Assembly (NCBI GenBank): GCA_002685075.1
Contig: NYWO01000108.1
Location: 27,281-91,280, forward strand
From: Arcobacter sp.
Lineage (GTDB): Bacteria > Campylobacterota > Campylobacteria > Campylobacterales > Arcobacteraceae
DNA length: 64,000 nucleotides
Direction of reading: 5' to 3'
Position numbers and translations under genes: made by a program. How positions within the stretch are numbered: the stretch's first letter is position 1; the number at the start of each line of letters is the position of its first letter. Under the pieces are notes generated by a model. That model searched no databases, was not told where the DNA came from, and saw only the letters and a program-made list of their open reading frames with translations. This document shows, in pieces, positions 31,385-41,602 of the stretch.

Positions 31385-31569
31385 TATGAGCTCCTGTCTT
31401 TAGAAGAATTTAACTCTTGACATAATTATACATCATTTTTAAATATTTTGTCAAAAAAAATATTTATTAAGCTTATTTTGATATTATTAGTTATTAATTT
31501 TCGGATAACAAAGGAGTTTTTATTGGAAGATAGTTCCCAGAGGTGTGATTTAATAATAAGTGAGAAAAA

Positions 31570-32616
31570 ATGGATATTTTAATCTTTCTATTTGTTGCTG
31601 TTGTAGGAGTCTCTTTTTTATGTTCTATTTTAGAATCTATTCTACTTTCTACAAATCCAGCATATGTTTCTGTTCTTGAAAAGAAAAATAAGGTTTCAGG
31701 GCAATTACTAAAAAAACTAAAATCTGACATAGATGTTTCAATTGCTTCAATTCTTATATTAAACACAGTTGCGAATACTTTAGGTGCAACTGCTATTGGA
31801 GTTCAAGCACAAAATGTTTTTGAAGGTGACAAAACAATTGTAATGATTGTTTCAATTGTTTTAACATTTATGATTTTATTTTTTGCAGAAATAATACCTA
31901 AAACTATTGGGGCAGTTTATTGGAAACAACTAGCACCATATGCAGCAAGAATTATTAATTTATTTATATTTATTACCTACCCAATAATTTTAATTACGCA
32001 ATTTGTAACAAAAAAGATTGGTTCAAATATTACAGATACAATATCTAGAGAAGAGTTAATTCACTCTACATTGTTAAGTGAAGAAGAAGGTATTATTGGT
32101 GATTTAGAATCTGATATTATTGAAAATACACTTACTTTAAATAATATGAAAGTAAGAGAAATTTTAACACCTAGATCTGTTATGTATGCAATAGATAAAA
32201 ATACACCTATAAAAGATATTATTGAAGATAAAAGAACTTTTAAATTTTCGAGAGTTCCTGTTTATGCAGATACTATTGATAATATCATTGGTATTGTGTT
32301 AACAAAAAAATTGTTTAAACAAGCTCTAATTGACAAAGATGTTTTAGTTGAATCGATTATGAAACCAGTTATTCCTATAAATGAAAATATACCAGTATCA
32401 AAAGCTTTAAATATGTTTATTCAAAAGAAAGAACATATGTTTGTAGTTTACGATTCCTATGATCAAACAGAAGGTATTGTTACACTTGAAGATTGTATTG
32501 AGACATTATTAGGTTTAGAAATTATGGATGAATCAGATACAACTGCGGATATGAGAATACTTGCTTTAAATAAAATGAAAGCAAAAAGAAAAGAAAAAGA
32601 AAAGGAATATAAATGA
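31570..32616 (+). CDS. CNNM-transporter/DUF21 plus CBS-domain (CorC/HlyC-type) membrane protein
   Basis: N-terminal DUF21 TM region, two CBS domains (VREILTPRSVMYAIDKN...; FVVYDSYDQTEGIVTLEDCIETLLG). Confidence 0.9.
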   Translation: MDILIFLFVAVVGVSFLCSILESILLSTNPAYVSVLEKKNKVSGQLLKKLKSDIDVSIASILILNTVANTLGATAIGVQAQNVFEGDKTIVMIVSIVLTFMILFFAEIIPKTIGAVYWKQLAPYAARIINLFIFITYPIILITQFVTKKIGSNITDTISREELIHSTLLSEEEGIIGDLESDIIENTLTLNNMKVREILTPRSVMYAIDKNTPIKDIIEDKRTFKFSRVPVYADTIDNIIGIVLTKKLFKQALIDKDVLVESIMKPVIPINENIPVSKALNMFIQKKEHMFVVYDSYDQTEGIVTLEDCIETLLGLEIMDESDTTADMRILALNKMKAKRKEKEKEYK

Positions 32617-33365
32617 GTTTAAAGAACACTTTAATTAGTATTTTTATTGTAGTTATTATTGCCCTTATGGTAAGTGGTGATAAACAAGAAGAAAAAGGTG
32701 CACATTGGGAATATAGTGAAGAATTAGGACCAAAAGAATGGGCAAACCTTGATGAAAAATATAAAATGTGTGAAGATGGATTAAATCAATCACCAATTAA
32801 TATTACTAATGTTATAGATGCACAATTAAATCCATTAACATTTGAAAGTACTGCAAAAGCTACTTCATTTGCTAATAATGGACACTCTGTACAAGTAAAC
32901 TTTACAAGTGCAAACTCTCTAGCAATAGATAATCAAAAATACTACTTAAAACAAATTCATTTTCATACACCTAGTGAAAATCAAATTAATGGAGTTTCAT
33001 ATCCAATGGAAGCACATTTAGTTCATGCAAATAGTGCTGGAGATTTAGCAGTAGTAGGTGTTATGTTTGAATTAGGTGAAGATAATATTGTTTTAAATAA
33101 ATTATTAAGAAATATACCTGAAAATACAGGTGATAGTAATAAACTTAAATCTGAAATTTTAGGATACGATATCTTACCATCAAATCAAGATTACTACAGA
33201 TTTAATGGTTCGTTAACAACTCCTCCATGTTCTGAAGGTGTTAAATGGTTTGTACTAAAAACTCCAGTTTCAATTTCAAAAAGTCAATTAGCTGATTTTA
33301 ATGCTGCAATGCCTACAAATAATAGACCTATTCAAAATATTAACTCTAGAGTTATTCTAGATTAA
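32613..33365 (+). CDS. Alpha-type carbonic anhydrase, membrane-anchored or secreted
   Basis: QSPINI, IHFHTPSENQINGVSYPMEAHLVH, GSLTTPPCSEGVKWFV. Confidence 0.95.
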   Translation: MSLKNTLISIFIVVIIALMVSGDKQEEKGAHWEYSEELGPKEWANLDEKYKMCEDGLNQSPINITNVIDAQLNPLTFESTAKATSFANNGHSVQVNFTSANSLAIDNQKYYLKQIHFHTPSENQINGVSYPMEAHLVHANSAGDLAVVGVMFELGEDNIVLNKLLRNIPENTGDSNKLKSEILGYDILPSNQDYYRFNGSLTTPPCSEGVKWFVLKTPVSISKSQLADFNAAMPTNNRPIQNINSRVILD

Positions 33366-33372
33366 TTACTTC

Positions 33373-33404
33373 TAATATATACAGATTAATTTCTGTATAT
33401 ATTA
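33373..33404 (+). terminator. Perfect 12-bp hairpin after the carbonic anhydrase gene
   Basis: TAATATATACAG - ATTAATTT - CTGTATATATTA; no strong T-tract. Confidence 0.5.
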
Positions 33405-33478
33405 CCCTCAATATGTTATTAATATTCGTTCAATTTGTAAAGAAAGAACAAAGAAGTTCTTTGAAATAAGGAAACAAG

Positions 33479-33805
33479 ATGACTATTAACTTAAGAAAAA
33501 GCGAAGCAAAAGAACCATTCTCATTTATTTACGTAAATGCAGAAGGTAAGACAATTGTAAAGAGTGAAAATTACTCTCAAAAGCCAAGTGCTAAAAATGG
33601 TATTGAATCAGTTAGAAAGAACTGTCAAGATGATGCTAGATATGAATTTAAAAAATCATCAAACGAAAAATTTTTCTTTAATATTAAAGCAACAAATGCT
33701 CAATTTGTAGGCACTAGTGCCTTATTTGTAACTGAAGAAGAAAGAACAGCAGCTATTGCTGAACTTAAAGTAGATTCTGCAGATGCTAAGGTTTCAGAAG
33801 TTTAA
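33479..33805 (+). CDS. YegP-like (DUF1508) protein
   Basis: PFSFIYVNAEGKTIVKSENYSQKPSAKNGIESVRKN tandem-type motif. Confidence 0.8.
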   Translation: MTINLRKSEAKEPFSFIYVNAEGKTIVKSENYSQKPSAKNGIESVRKNCQDDARYEFKKSSNEKFFFNIKATNAQFVGTSALFVTEEERTAAIAELKVDSADAKVSEV

Positions 33806-33832
33806 AAATTTTCTTTAACAAACAATATCTTA

Positions 33833-33870
33833 AAAGTAAATGTCTAGACTTTAGGCATTCACTTTTTTTT
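33833..33870 (+). terminator. Terminator after the yegP-like gene
   Basis: AAGTAAATGTC - TAGACTTTA - GGCATTCACTT followed by T-run (one G.U pair). Confidence 0.65.
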
Positions 33871-33916
33871 GCTATAATATTAAAAAATTACATTAAAAAC
33901 GCAGAAGAGGTCTATT

Positions 33917-36298
33917 ATGAATAGCACTATTGATTATGAAAAATTAAAACTTTTTTATATCGGAAAAGAAAAGATTGATGAACAAACAACTATTCCTTTA
34001 GTTTACAAGAACAAAGACTTAAGAACACATGCTGCAATTATTGGAATGACAGGAAGTGGTAAAACAGGTCTTGGAATTTCATTATTAGAAGAAGCTGCTA
34101 TTGATAATATACCTTCAATTATTATTGATCCCAAAGGAGATATGGGAAATTTACTTTTAACTTTCCCTAACTTACAAGCAAATGACTTTAAACCTTGGAT
34201 AGAAGAACAAGATTCTATAAACAATGGTTTATCACTTGAGGAGCAAGCAGAAAAAACTGCTAAGCTTTGGGAAAAAGGAATTACAAGTGATTTTCAGAGT
34301 AAAGAAAGAATTGCAAAACTAAAAGATTCTGCTGATTTTACTATTTATACACCTGGAAGTACAGCTGGTGTTTCTGTTTCTATTCTATCTTCATTTAAAG
34401 CTCCCAGTGTTGAAGTTTTAGAAGACCATGATTTACTAACTTCTTTGATTACTTCAACAGTTTCATCTTTATTATCACTTGTAGATATAAATAGTAATTC
34501 TTCATCTAAAGAGAGTATTTTATTATCTTCAATTTTTATGAATGCATATTCTCAAAATAAGGATTTAAGCCTTAAAGAATTAATTTCTTTAATTGTTACA
34601 CCCCCATTTCCAAAAGTTGGTATTTTTGATTTAGAAACATTTTTTGCACAAGATGATAGATTAAAATTAGCACTAAAACTAAATACTATTATTGCAAACC
34701 CATCTTTTAAAAATTGGATTGAAGGTGAAGCTTTAGATATCTCAAATTTACTATATGATGAAAATGGAAAAGCAAAAGTTTCTATTTTTTCAATTGCACA
34801 TTTAAATGATTCTCAAAGAATGTTCTTTGTATCACTTTTATTAAATCAAATGGTTTCGTGGATGAGAAGACAGGAAGGGACATCTTCTCTTAAAGCCCTT
34901 CTTTACATGGATGAAATATTTGGATATTTTCCACCATCTAAAAATCCACCATCTAAACAACCTATGCTTACACTTTTAAAGCAAGCTAGATCTTTTGGAG
35001 TGGGAGTTATACTTTCAACTCAAAATCCTGTTGATATAGATTATAAAGGATTATCAAATATTGGAACTTGGTTTATAGGAAGACTTCAAACAAAACAAGA
35101 TATAGATAAGGTAATTGATGGTTTAAATGGAGCAAGTGATGGAGCCATTGATAAAAAAGAGTTAGAAAAAACTATATCAAATCTTGAAAAAAGAACATTT
35201 ATAATGAAAAATATAAATGAGAAAAATATAAAAATATTTAAAACTAGATGGGTTTTATCTTATTTAAAAGGTCCAATTTCAAAAGATGACATAAAAAAGC
35301 TAATGGAAAATAAAATTAAAAAACTAAAAACAGCTAATAAAAAAGAGAAAATAGCTGCAATAGAAACTAAACATACAAAAACTAATACAGCATCAAAAGA
35401 TTTTACAAAGCCAATTTTACCAAAAACTATAGAAGAAAAATATTTATTTAATTCACAAAGTGATGAATATTCACTTCAACCTTATTTACTATGTTCATGC
35501 AGTATTAACTTTGTAAATACAAGTAAAAGTATAGATAAAAAGGAAGAATTAAGTTATAAAATATATTTAGAAGAAAAAACAAATGAAATATCTTTTGATG
35601 AAATAGAAGATACTAAAGGTTTTGTTTTTGATACAAAAAGTAGAATTAATTGTACATATTATGAAGTTCCTAGCTTTTTACAAAATGAAAGAGAAATTAA
35701 AAAAGTACAAAAAGATTTTTCTAACTATATTTATAGAAATAATAAACTAATTTTATACAAAAACTCAAAATTAAAACTAATATCAAAACAAAATGAACTA
35801 ATAAAAGATTTTAAATTAAGAGTTCAAGATAGATTAAATGAAAAGATAGATCAAGAGATAGAAAAACTACAAACAAAATTTGAAAAAACAGAAAACTCCT
35901 TAGAAAAAAAACTTGATAAACTATTAGTAAAACTTGAAAAAGAGAAAAATCAAGCAAGTGCAAAAACAACTAATACTCTTATATCAATTGGAACTTCTAT
36001 AATTGGTGCTTTTTTTGGAAAATCTGTATTAAATAAAACAAATATTGGGAAAATAGCCAGTAGTGCAAGAGGAGCTTCAATTATTTTAAAAGAGAGAGCG
36101 GATATTAAATTTGTAGAAGAAGATATTAAAGATTTATCAAATGAAATGGAAGAGTTAAAAGAAAAACTTGAAATACAAATAGAAGAAATAAATGAAGAGT
36201 ATTCAATTAATAATTTTGAAATTGAAGAATTTAGTTTAAATCTAAGACGAAAAGATATATATAATACAAAAATAGAGATTTTATGGGAAGAAATATAA
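33917..36298 (+). CDS. HerA/DUF87-like ATPase (ATP-binding protein)
   Basis: GMTGSGKTGLGISLLEEAAIDNIPSIIIDPKGDMGNLLLTFP Walker A/B context; LLYMDEIFGYFPP; VILSTQNPVDIDYKGLSNIGTWFIGRLQTKQD; C-terminal coiled coil with Gly-rich hydrophobic segment. Confidence 0.85.
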   Translation: MNSTIDYEKLKLFYIGKEKIDEQTTIPLVYKNKDLRTHAAIIGMTGSGKTGLGISLLEEAAIDNIPSIIIDPKGDMGNLLLTFPNLQANDFKPWIEEQDSINNGLSLEEQAEKTAKLWEKGITSDFQSKERIAKLKDSADFTIYTPGSTAGVSVSILSSFKAPSVEVLEDHDLLTSLITSTVSSLLSLVDINSNSSSKESILLSSIFMNAYSQNKDLSLKELISLIVTPPFPKVGIFDLETFFAQDDRLKLALKLNTIIANPSFKNWIEGEALDISNLLYDENGKAKVSIFSIAHLNDSQRMFFVSLLLNQMVSWMRRQEGTSSLKALLYMDEIFGYFPPSKNPPSKQPMLTLLKQARSFGVGVILSTQNPVDIDYKGLSNIGTWFIGRLQTKQDIDKVIDGLNGASDGAIDKKELEKTISNLEKRTFIMKNINEKNIKIFKTRWVLSYLKGPISKDDIKKLMENKIKKLKTANKKEKIAAIETKHTKTNTASKDFTKPILPKTIEEKYLFNSQSDEYSLQPYLLCSCSINFVNTSKSIDKKEELSYKIYLEEKTNEISFDEIEDTKGFVFDTKSRINCTYYEVPSFLQNEREIKKVQKDFSNYIYRNNKLILYKNSKLKLISKQNELIKDFKLRVQDRLNEKIDQEIEKLQTKFEKTENSLEKKLDKLLVKLEKEKNQASAKTTNTLISIGTSIIGAFFGKSVLNKTNIGKIASSARGASIILKERADIKFVEEDIKDLSNEMEELKEKLEIQIEEINEEYSINNFEIEEFSLNLRRKDIYNTKIEILWEEI

Positions 36299-36792
36299 TG
36301 GCAAAAAACTTAAGCGAATTTTTAAAAAATATACAAAGTCTAACAATAAGTTCACTAGATGAAAAAGGTAACCCTTTCTCATCTTATGCTCCTTTTGTTA
36401 AATATAATAATAAATATTACACATACCTTTCACTAATGGCAAAACACTCTACAAACTTAAGAGAAAATAGTACATCATCTATTTTTTTCTGTGAAGATGA
36501 AAAAAATTGTTCTAATATCTTCGCTAAAAAAAGAGTATCAATTCAATGTGAAACATTAATGTTAGAACAAGATACAGAAAAAGAAGAAAAAATTTTAAAT
36601 GAATTTAAAGCAAAATTTGGTGATGATATGGTAAATATGTTGAAAAATATGGGTGATTTCTATCTCTTTGAATTTTCACCATTTTACGGTGAAGCAGTTT
36701 TTGGATTTGGAAAAGCTTATAATCTTGGCGGAGAAAACTTTGAAGAGTTTGTACAAAGAGAAAATACAGGGAATAAAGGACATGGAAAATGA
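36298..36792 (+). CDS. HugZ/pyridoxamine-5'-phosphate-oxidase-fold protein (heme-utilisation-like)
   Basis: TISSLDEKGNPFSSYAPFVKYNNKYYTYLSLMAKHSTNLRENSTSSIFFCEDE...RVSIQCETLML...FGFGKAY. Confidence 0.8.
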   Translation: MAKNLSEFLKNIQSLTISSLDEKGNPFSSYAPFVKYNNKYYTYLSLMAKHSTNLRENSTSSIFFCEDEKNCSNIFAKKRVSIQCETLMLEQDTEKEEKILNEFKAKFGDDMVNMLKNMGDFYLFEFSPFYGEAVFGFGKAYNLGGENFEEFVQRENTGNKGHGK

Positions 36793-37322
36793 AAGGTTTA
36801 GTTTTTACAGAATTACTTGAATATGTTGAGGAAAATTTTGGTTTTGATGTTGCAGATAAGATTATTGAAGAAGCAAAATTAGCTAATAATGGCTCATTTA
36901 CACAAGCTGGTAACTACCCATTTGAAGAATTATTAAGATTAGTTAGTGCTCTTAGTAAAGAATTAAATATCGAAATACCAAAACTTTTAGAAATTTTTGG
37001 TGAGTATATGTTTTCAAGATTAATATCTTTAAACCCACAGCTAAAAGAAAACTTTTCATCTTCTTTAGATTTAATTTCAAGAGTAGATGATATCATTCAT
37101 CCTGAAGTTCAAAAATTATATCCAGGTGCAGATTTACCAAAATTTAATCTAGTACATAGAAGTGAAAATAAAATAGTTATTGATTATATTTCAAGTAAAC
37201 ATTTAGAACCTTTTGCAATAGGACTAATGAGAGGTTCTGCCAAAAATTTTAATGAAAAACTAATTATCAGTCAAGAAAAAGTTGAAGATATTACAAGATT
37301 TACTTTAGTATTGGAAAAATAA
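36789..37322 (+). CDS. H-NOX (heme NO-binding) domain protein
   Basis: 177 aa; [26 protein letters not shown]; proximal-His region [20 protein letters not shown]; YxSxR-like YISSK followed by G-L-x-R-G. Confidence 0.88.
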   Translation: MKGLVFTELLEYVEENFGFDVADKIIEEAKLANNGSFTQAGNYPFEELLRLVSALSKELNIEIPKLLEIFGEYMFSRLISLNPQLKENFSSSLDLISRVDDIIHPEVQKLYPGADLPKFNLVHRSENKIVIDYISSKHLEPFAIGLMRGSAKNFNEKLIISQEKVEDITRFTLVLEK

Positions 37323-37324
37323 GA

Positions 37325-38620
37325 GTGAATGAACAAAGTCCTTGGGAAAAGCGTTTTTATAGAGAAAGAAATGCTAGAAAGGAAGCTGAAGAACTTTTAG
37401 AAAGAAAAAGTACAGAAGTCTATAATATTAATAAAAATTTAGAAAAATCGATATATGAAAGAACTCTAGAATTAGAAGAGGCTTTAAAATCTGCAAATAT
37501 AGCAAAAGAAGTTAAATCAAATTTTCTAGCAAATATGTCACATGAAATTAGGACACCAATGAATGGAATCATTGGTTTTACTGAATTACTTCTAGAAACA
37601 AAACTTGATAAAAAACAAAAAGAATATGTAGATATAATTGAGTCATCAACTAAAACATTAATGTCAGTAATAAATGATATTTTAGATTTTTCAAAAATCG
37701 AAAGTGGAAAAACTGAAATTGAATTAATTGAAGTTGATATTTTAAAAGAGTTAACAAGTAACATTTTACTATTTTCTAAAGATGCACAGAAAAAAGAGAT
37801 AAACTATAGTTTCAATATTGATGAAAAAATAGCTAAGGATTTATATGTAGATATTCATAAAATAAAGCAAGTTTTATCTAACCTAATTAATAATGCCATA
37901 AAATTTACAGATAAAAATAAAAAAGTTACTATAGATGTAAAGTTAAAAGAAGATTTAAACAATAAGCAAAGAATATTATTTTCAGTTAAAGATGAAGGAT
38001 TAGGAATACATCCTAATAAACAAAGTAAAATCTTTGAAGCCTTTACACAAGCAGATAACTCAACTACTAGAAAGTTTGGTGGAACAGGACTTGGTTTAAA
38101 TATCTCCTCTACTATTGTAAAATTATTAGGAGGAGAGTTACAATTAGAAAGTGAAGAAAATATTGGTAGCAAATTCTTTTTTGAACTTGAATTTGAAAAA
38201 GTACAGAATAAACAAAAAAATAAAATTCAAATTTTAGATTCTAAGACTACCGAATATAACCAAAATTTAAATATCTTAGTTGTTGATGATAATGAAATTA
38301 ATTTACTTCTTATTTCAGAAGTTCTTAAAAATCTTAATATAAAATTTGTTCTAGCTATAGATGGACAAGATGCTATTAATAAATGTAAAGAAGAAAACTT
38401 TGATATTATTTTAATGGATATAAACATGCCTATTTTAAATGGAATAGAAACTGCTCATATTTTAAGAAGTGAGTATAAAATAAAAGCTCCAATTATTGCC
38501 TTAACAGCTAATTCACTTGAAGGTGATAAAGAAAAATTTATAAAAAATGGTATGGATGATTATTTATCTAAACCTTTTAATGTAGATAAATTTAAAACTT
38601 TAATAAATAAATTTTCTTAA
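37325..38620 (+). CDS. Hybrid histidine kinase with C-terminal receiver domain (HnoK-like by context; GTG start)
   Basis: [37 protein letters not shown] domain [16 protein letters not shown]; no recognisable own sensor domain. Confidence 0.9.
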   Translation: MNEQSPWEKRFYRERNARKEAEELLERKSTEVYNINKNLEKSIYERTLELEEALKSANIAKEVKSNFLANMSHEIRTPMNGIIGFTELLLETKLDKKQKEYVDIIESSTKTLMSVINDILDFSKIESGKTEIELIEVDILKELTSNILLFSKDAQKKEINYSFNIDEKIAKDLYVDIHKIKQVLSNLINNAIKFTDKNKKVTIDVKLKEDLNNKQRILFSVKDEGLGIHPNKQSKIFEAFTQADNSTTRKFGGTGLGLNISSTIVKLLGGELQLESEENIGSKFFFELEFEKVQNKQKNKIQILDSKTTEYNQNLNILVVDDNEINLLLISEVLKNLNIKFVLAIDGQDAINKCKEENFDIILMDINMPILNGIETAHILRSEYKIKAPIIALTANSLEGDKEKFIKNGMDDYLSKPFNVDKFKTLINKFS

Positions 38621-38792
38621 AATATACAAAATTAAAATTAAAATATCTTATCATAGAAGAAAAAAAATAAAAATAAGAAGAATAGCTCTAAAAGAGTTAA
38701 TTCAAAATGGAATAAAAGACCCAAAAGAATTAGCTCTACTTCTAAAAGTTACACCTCCTACAATAAAAAAAGATATTCAAGCGCTAAAAACA

Positions 38793-38984
38793 ATGACTAA
38801 AGAAGATCTTACTTTTAAAACAAAAGCTACATCTGATGATATTTTAGAAAAAAAAGATTTGATTTTAAAAATACTTGATGATGAAAACTATTATAATGAG
38901 TCTGGTGAAATAAAGATAAAAGAAATATGCTTAGAACTTAAAACTAGTAGATCAACAGTTTTAAGTGTTTTAAATGGAGAATAA
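38793..38984 (+). CDS. Small HTH-like protein; coding signal extends upstream to about 38685 without a canonical start
   Basis: The same frame upstream of the ATG reads IRRIALKELIQNGIKDPKELALLLKVTPPTIKKDIQALKTM, an HTH-like segment, with no ATG/GTG/TTG in frame back to the preceding stop. Confidence 0.5.
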   Translation: MTKEDLTFKTKATSDDILEKKDLILKILDDENYYNESGEIKIKEICLELKTSRSTVLSVLNGE

Positions 38985-38993
38985 AACTACATT

Positions 38994-40094
38994 CTATTTA
39001 TTTGAATATATTTTACCATCTCCAGAAATTAAAATAGCCATTCCTTTTGTATTTTCAAATTGAGAAAGTATGATTAAAAGAATCATCATCAATGGAACTG
39101 ATAAAAACATTCCAACAGTCCCCCACATAGCTCCCCACATTACAAGCGATAAAATTACAACAAATTGAGATATATTTAATTTATTTCCCATTAACTTAGG
39201 ATAAATTACGTTTCCTATAATAAACTGTATCGCTGTTAAAGATATAAGAAAAAATATAACTTCAGAAAGTTCTGTAAATTGAATAAGTGCAAACATAGTA
39301 GGAATTACAACTGCAATTATACTTCCTATTGAAGGAATAAAATTTAAGATAAAAGCTAGAAATCCCCATAGAACTGCACCTTGTAAAGAGAAAAATTCAC
39401 ATATTAAATATGTTAAAAAACCTGTACTTAAACTAATAATTGTTGTAATTGAAATATACATTCTAATAGTTTTTGAAACACTAGATAAAACTTCTTTAGC
39501 TCTTGCTCTATTTTCATAATTAGGAAAAAGTGCATTTATCTTAGCATTAAAAAATCTTTGATCTAGGAGTAAAAATAAAACATATAATAAAATTTGCATA
39601 ATATTACTTACAATTGAACTAAAAGCTGCAATTACTTTATTTATCATAGAAGCAATACTAAACTGTTCAAATAACTTCTCAAATTTATCTGATAAATCAA
39701 AACCTGTTGAGAGAGATAACTTCTCAATTATTGCATAAAATTTATCATCTAGCTGTGCAATAGTAGAACTTAATTCAACCATACTTGAAGCTATAAAGCT
39801 ACCTATTTGAAGCATAGAGACTACTATTATTATTAAAGATAAAGGTATTGAGATAAATTCGCCAAAATTTGAATTCATAAAAGGAAGACGTTTGATTTGA
39901 TTTGCAAGAGCGTTAATTAAAAACCAAATTAAAATTGCAATTGCAATGGGTGTTAAAATATTACTAAGGCTTGAAAAAGCAAAAACAATTAGTGAAAGAA
40001 ATGCAAAGAAATAAAATGCTGATGCAAAATTTGTATTATATATTTTTGCAGAAGAATTGTTTTTAGTTACTATATTTTTATTTAAATGGTCCAA
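38994..40094 (-). CDS. AI-2E family transporter (PerM-like membrane protein)
   Basis: 366 aa polytopic; GAVLWGFLAFILNFIPSIGSIIAVVIPTMFAL. Confidence 0.88.
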   Translation of the reverse strand: MDHLNKNIVTKNNSSAKIYNTNFASAFYFFAFLSLIVFAFSSLSNILTPIAIAILIWFLINALANQIKRLPFMNSNFGEFISIPLSLIIIVVSMLQIGSFIASSMVELSSTIAQLDDKFYAIIEKLSLSTGFDLSDKFEKLFEQFSIASMINKVIAAFSSIVSNIMQILLYVLFLLLDQRFFNAKINALFPNYENRARAKEVLSSVSKTIRMYISITTIISLSTGFLTYLICEFFSLQGAVLWGFLAFILNFIPSIGSIIAVVIPTMFALIQFTELSEVIFFLISLTAIQFIIGNVIYPKLMGNKLNISQFVVILSLVMWGAMWGTVGMFLSVPLMMILLIILSQFENTKGMAILISGDGKIYSNK

Positions 40095-40147
40095 ATTCTA
40101 CCTTTTTAATTTATTGTATATAATAACTAATAGTTTATTTAAACTTC

Positions 40148-40789
40148 TTACTCTAAAGCTTTTTCTGAATCAGTTTTTAGCAATTCTGCAATTTTAGCAT
40201 CTATTACTTCTAAACTTTTTTCTTGTGTTTTAACAGAAATATCAGGAAGTTCTCCACCGAAAAGTTTTTGTGCTTGTTCAAAACCTTCAACTAAACCTTC
40301 TCTACTTTGTTGAAGTGCTTCTAAATTATCACCTGTCATATTTAAAACAAAAGAAGTTACTCTTGCTGATGTTTCATCAATTCCAAAAAAACCACCTTCT
40401 GAAACTAAATCTTGAGCTTCACCTTGAGTAAGTTCACTTAAAGCTTTCCCTTCATAACCAATTGATTCTAAAGATAATCCACTTTCAGTTGTCTTGCCAT
40501 TAAAAAAGTTAACATATTCATCATTTCCATTAACTAAGTTAGTTAAAATTTGTTGTGCATTTGTATTACCTTGAGTGGATTCTGCACTTTTAACTTTTAA
40601 ATAATTCATAATACTATGTGTTGATATTGAAACATTAACAGCAGCATTATGAAGCTTAGTATCATTTTTATTTTCAAATATATCAGAAGAGCCTTCTTTA
40701 GAACTTGTTATTTGTTCAGAAGCTTTTGCCATGTTTTCATTGAATGCATTCAAATATTGATTTGTTTGACTCGGATTTATAGTATTCAT
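40148..40789 (-). CDS. Conserved hypothetical protein
   Basis: 213 aa; soluble, polar N-terminus, LESIGYEGKALSELTQGEAQDLVSEGGFFGIDETSARV C-terminal domain. Confidence 0.65.
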   Translation of the reverse strand: MNTINPSQTNQYLNAFNENMAKASEQITSSKEGSSDIFENKNDTKLHNAAVNVSISTHSIMNYLKVKSAESTQGNTNAQQILTNLVNGNDEYVNFFNGKTTESGLSLESIGYEGKALSELTQGEAQDLVSEGGFFGIDETSARVTSFVLNMTGDNLEALQQSREGLVEGFEQAQKLFGGELPDISVKTQEKSLEVIDAKIAELLKTDSEKALE

Positions 40790-40906
40790 TATTTATCCTT
40801 TGTAATTATAATTATACTTCTACAATTCTTAATTTTATCTTAAAAATAATTTATAGGATTATATCAACTAAATTTTATTTATTTTAGTAAAAAATACAAG
40901 TTTTTA

Positions 40907-41494
40907 CTACTCTTTATACTGATTTAGAAAAGCATCAATTTCATTTCTCATAGTGTTATGGTAACCTTTTGCACTTGTGTATATAAAAAACACTGATTGA
41001 ATCATAAAAAAGAAGTAAGCATTTGAATATCCTATATAAACAAAGATGATATCAGCAAGAAAAAAGCATATAAATGCATACGATCTAATAATATGATTAT
41101 GACTTGAAAGTAAGAAACTCCCAAAAATAGCAATAAATGAAGCTACAAAATCCACAGGTAAAATATTAAAATCAATATTTTCAATATTTGGCAAAATTGT
41201 AAAAACTAAAATTAAACTATAAATAGAAAGAATCCCACTTATGATAAATACATCTCTACTTCTATTTTTTGTAAGTTTATATATTCCTAAAATTGCTGTT
41301 ATAAAAAATAAAATCATTTGTATTATTACAGGAATTTTTCCATTTAGTACAAAAAAAGTTAATAACGCAAGATTTGAAATAAAAAAACTAATAAATCCAA
41401 AATATAAAGGTCTTGTATTCTCTTTAGAACTTAAAGACATTAAATATGCACCTGTTATAGAAAAAATTGCACCAGTTGCTTCTAGAATTATCAT
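40907..41494 (-). CDS. Hypothetical multi-pass membrane protein
   Basis: 195 aa, about 6-7 hydrophobic segments. Confidence 0.65.
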   Translation of the reverse strand: MIILEATGAIFSITGAYLMSLSSKENTRPLYFGFISFFISNLALLTFFVLNGKIPVIIQMILFFITAILGIYKLTKNRSRDVFIISGILSIYSLILVFTILPNIENIDFNILPVDFVASFIAIFGSFLLSSHNHIIRSYAFICFFLADIIFVYIGYSNAYFFFMIQSVFFIYTSAKGYHNTMRNEIDAFLNQYKE

Positions 41495-41602
41495 TGCTTC
41501 TCACTTATTTAAATTTGTGCAATTATAATCATATAATCAAAAATACTTATAAATATAATAAATATTTGACTATAATTTCAAAAATTAATTAGAAAGTTCA
41601 AT

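Noticed and set aside
33444-33463. AAAGAAC/GTTCTTT hairpin upstream of the yegP-like gene as a riboregulator
   Set aside because: Only 7-bp arms in AT-rich DNA; expected by chance, no riboswitch-like conserved core seen.
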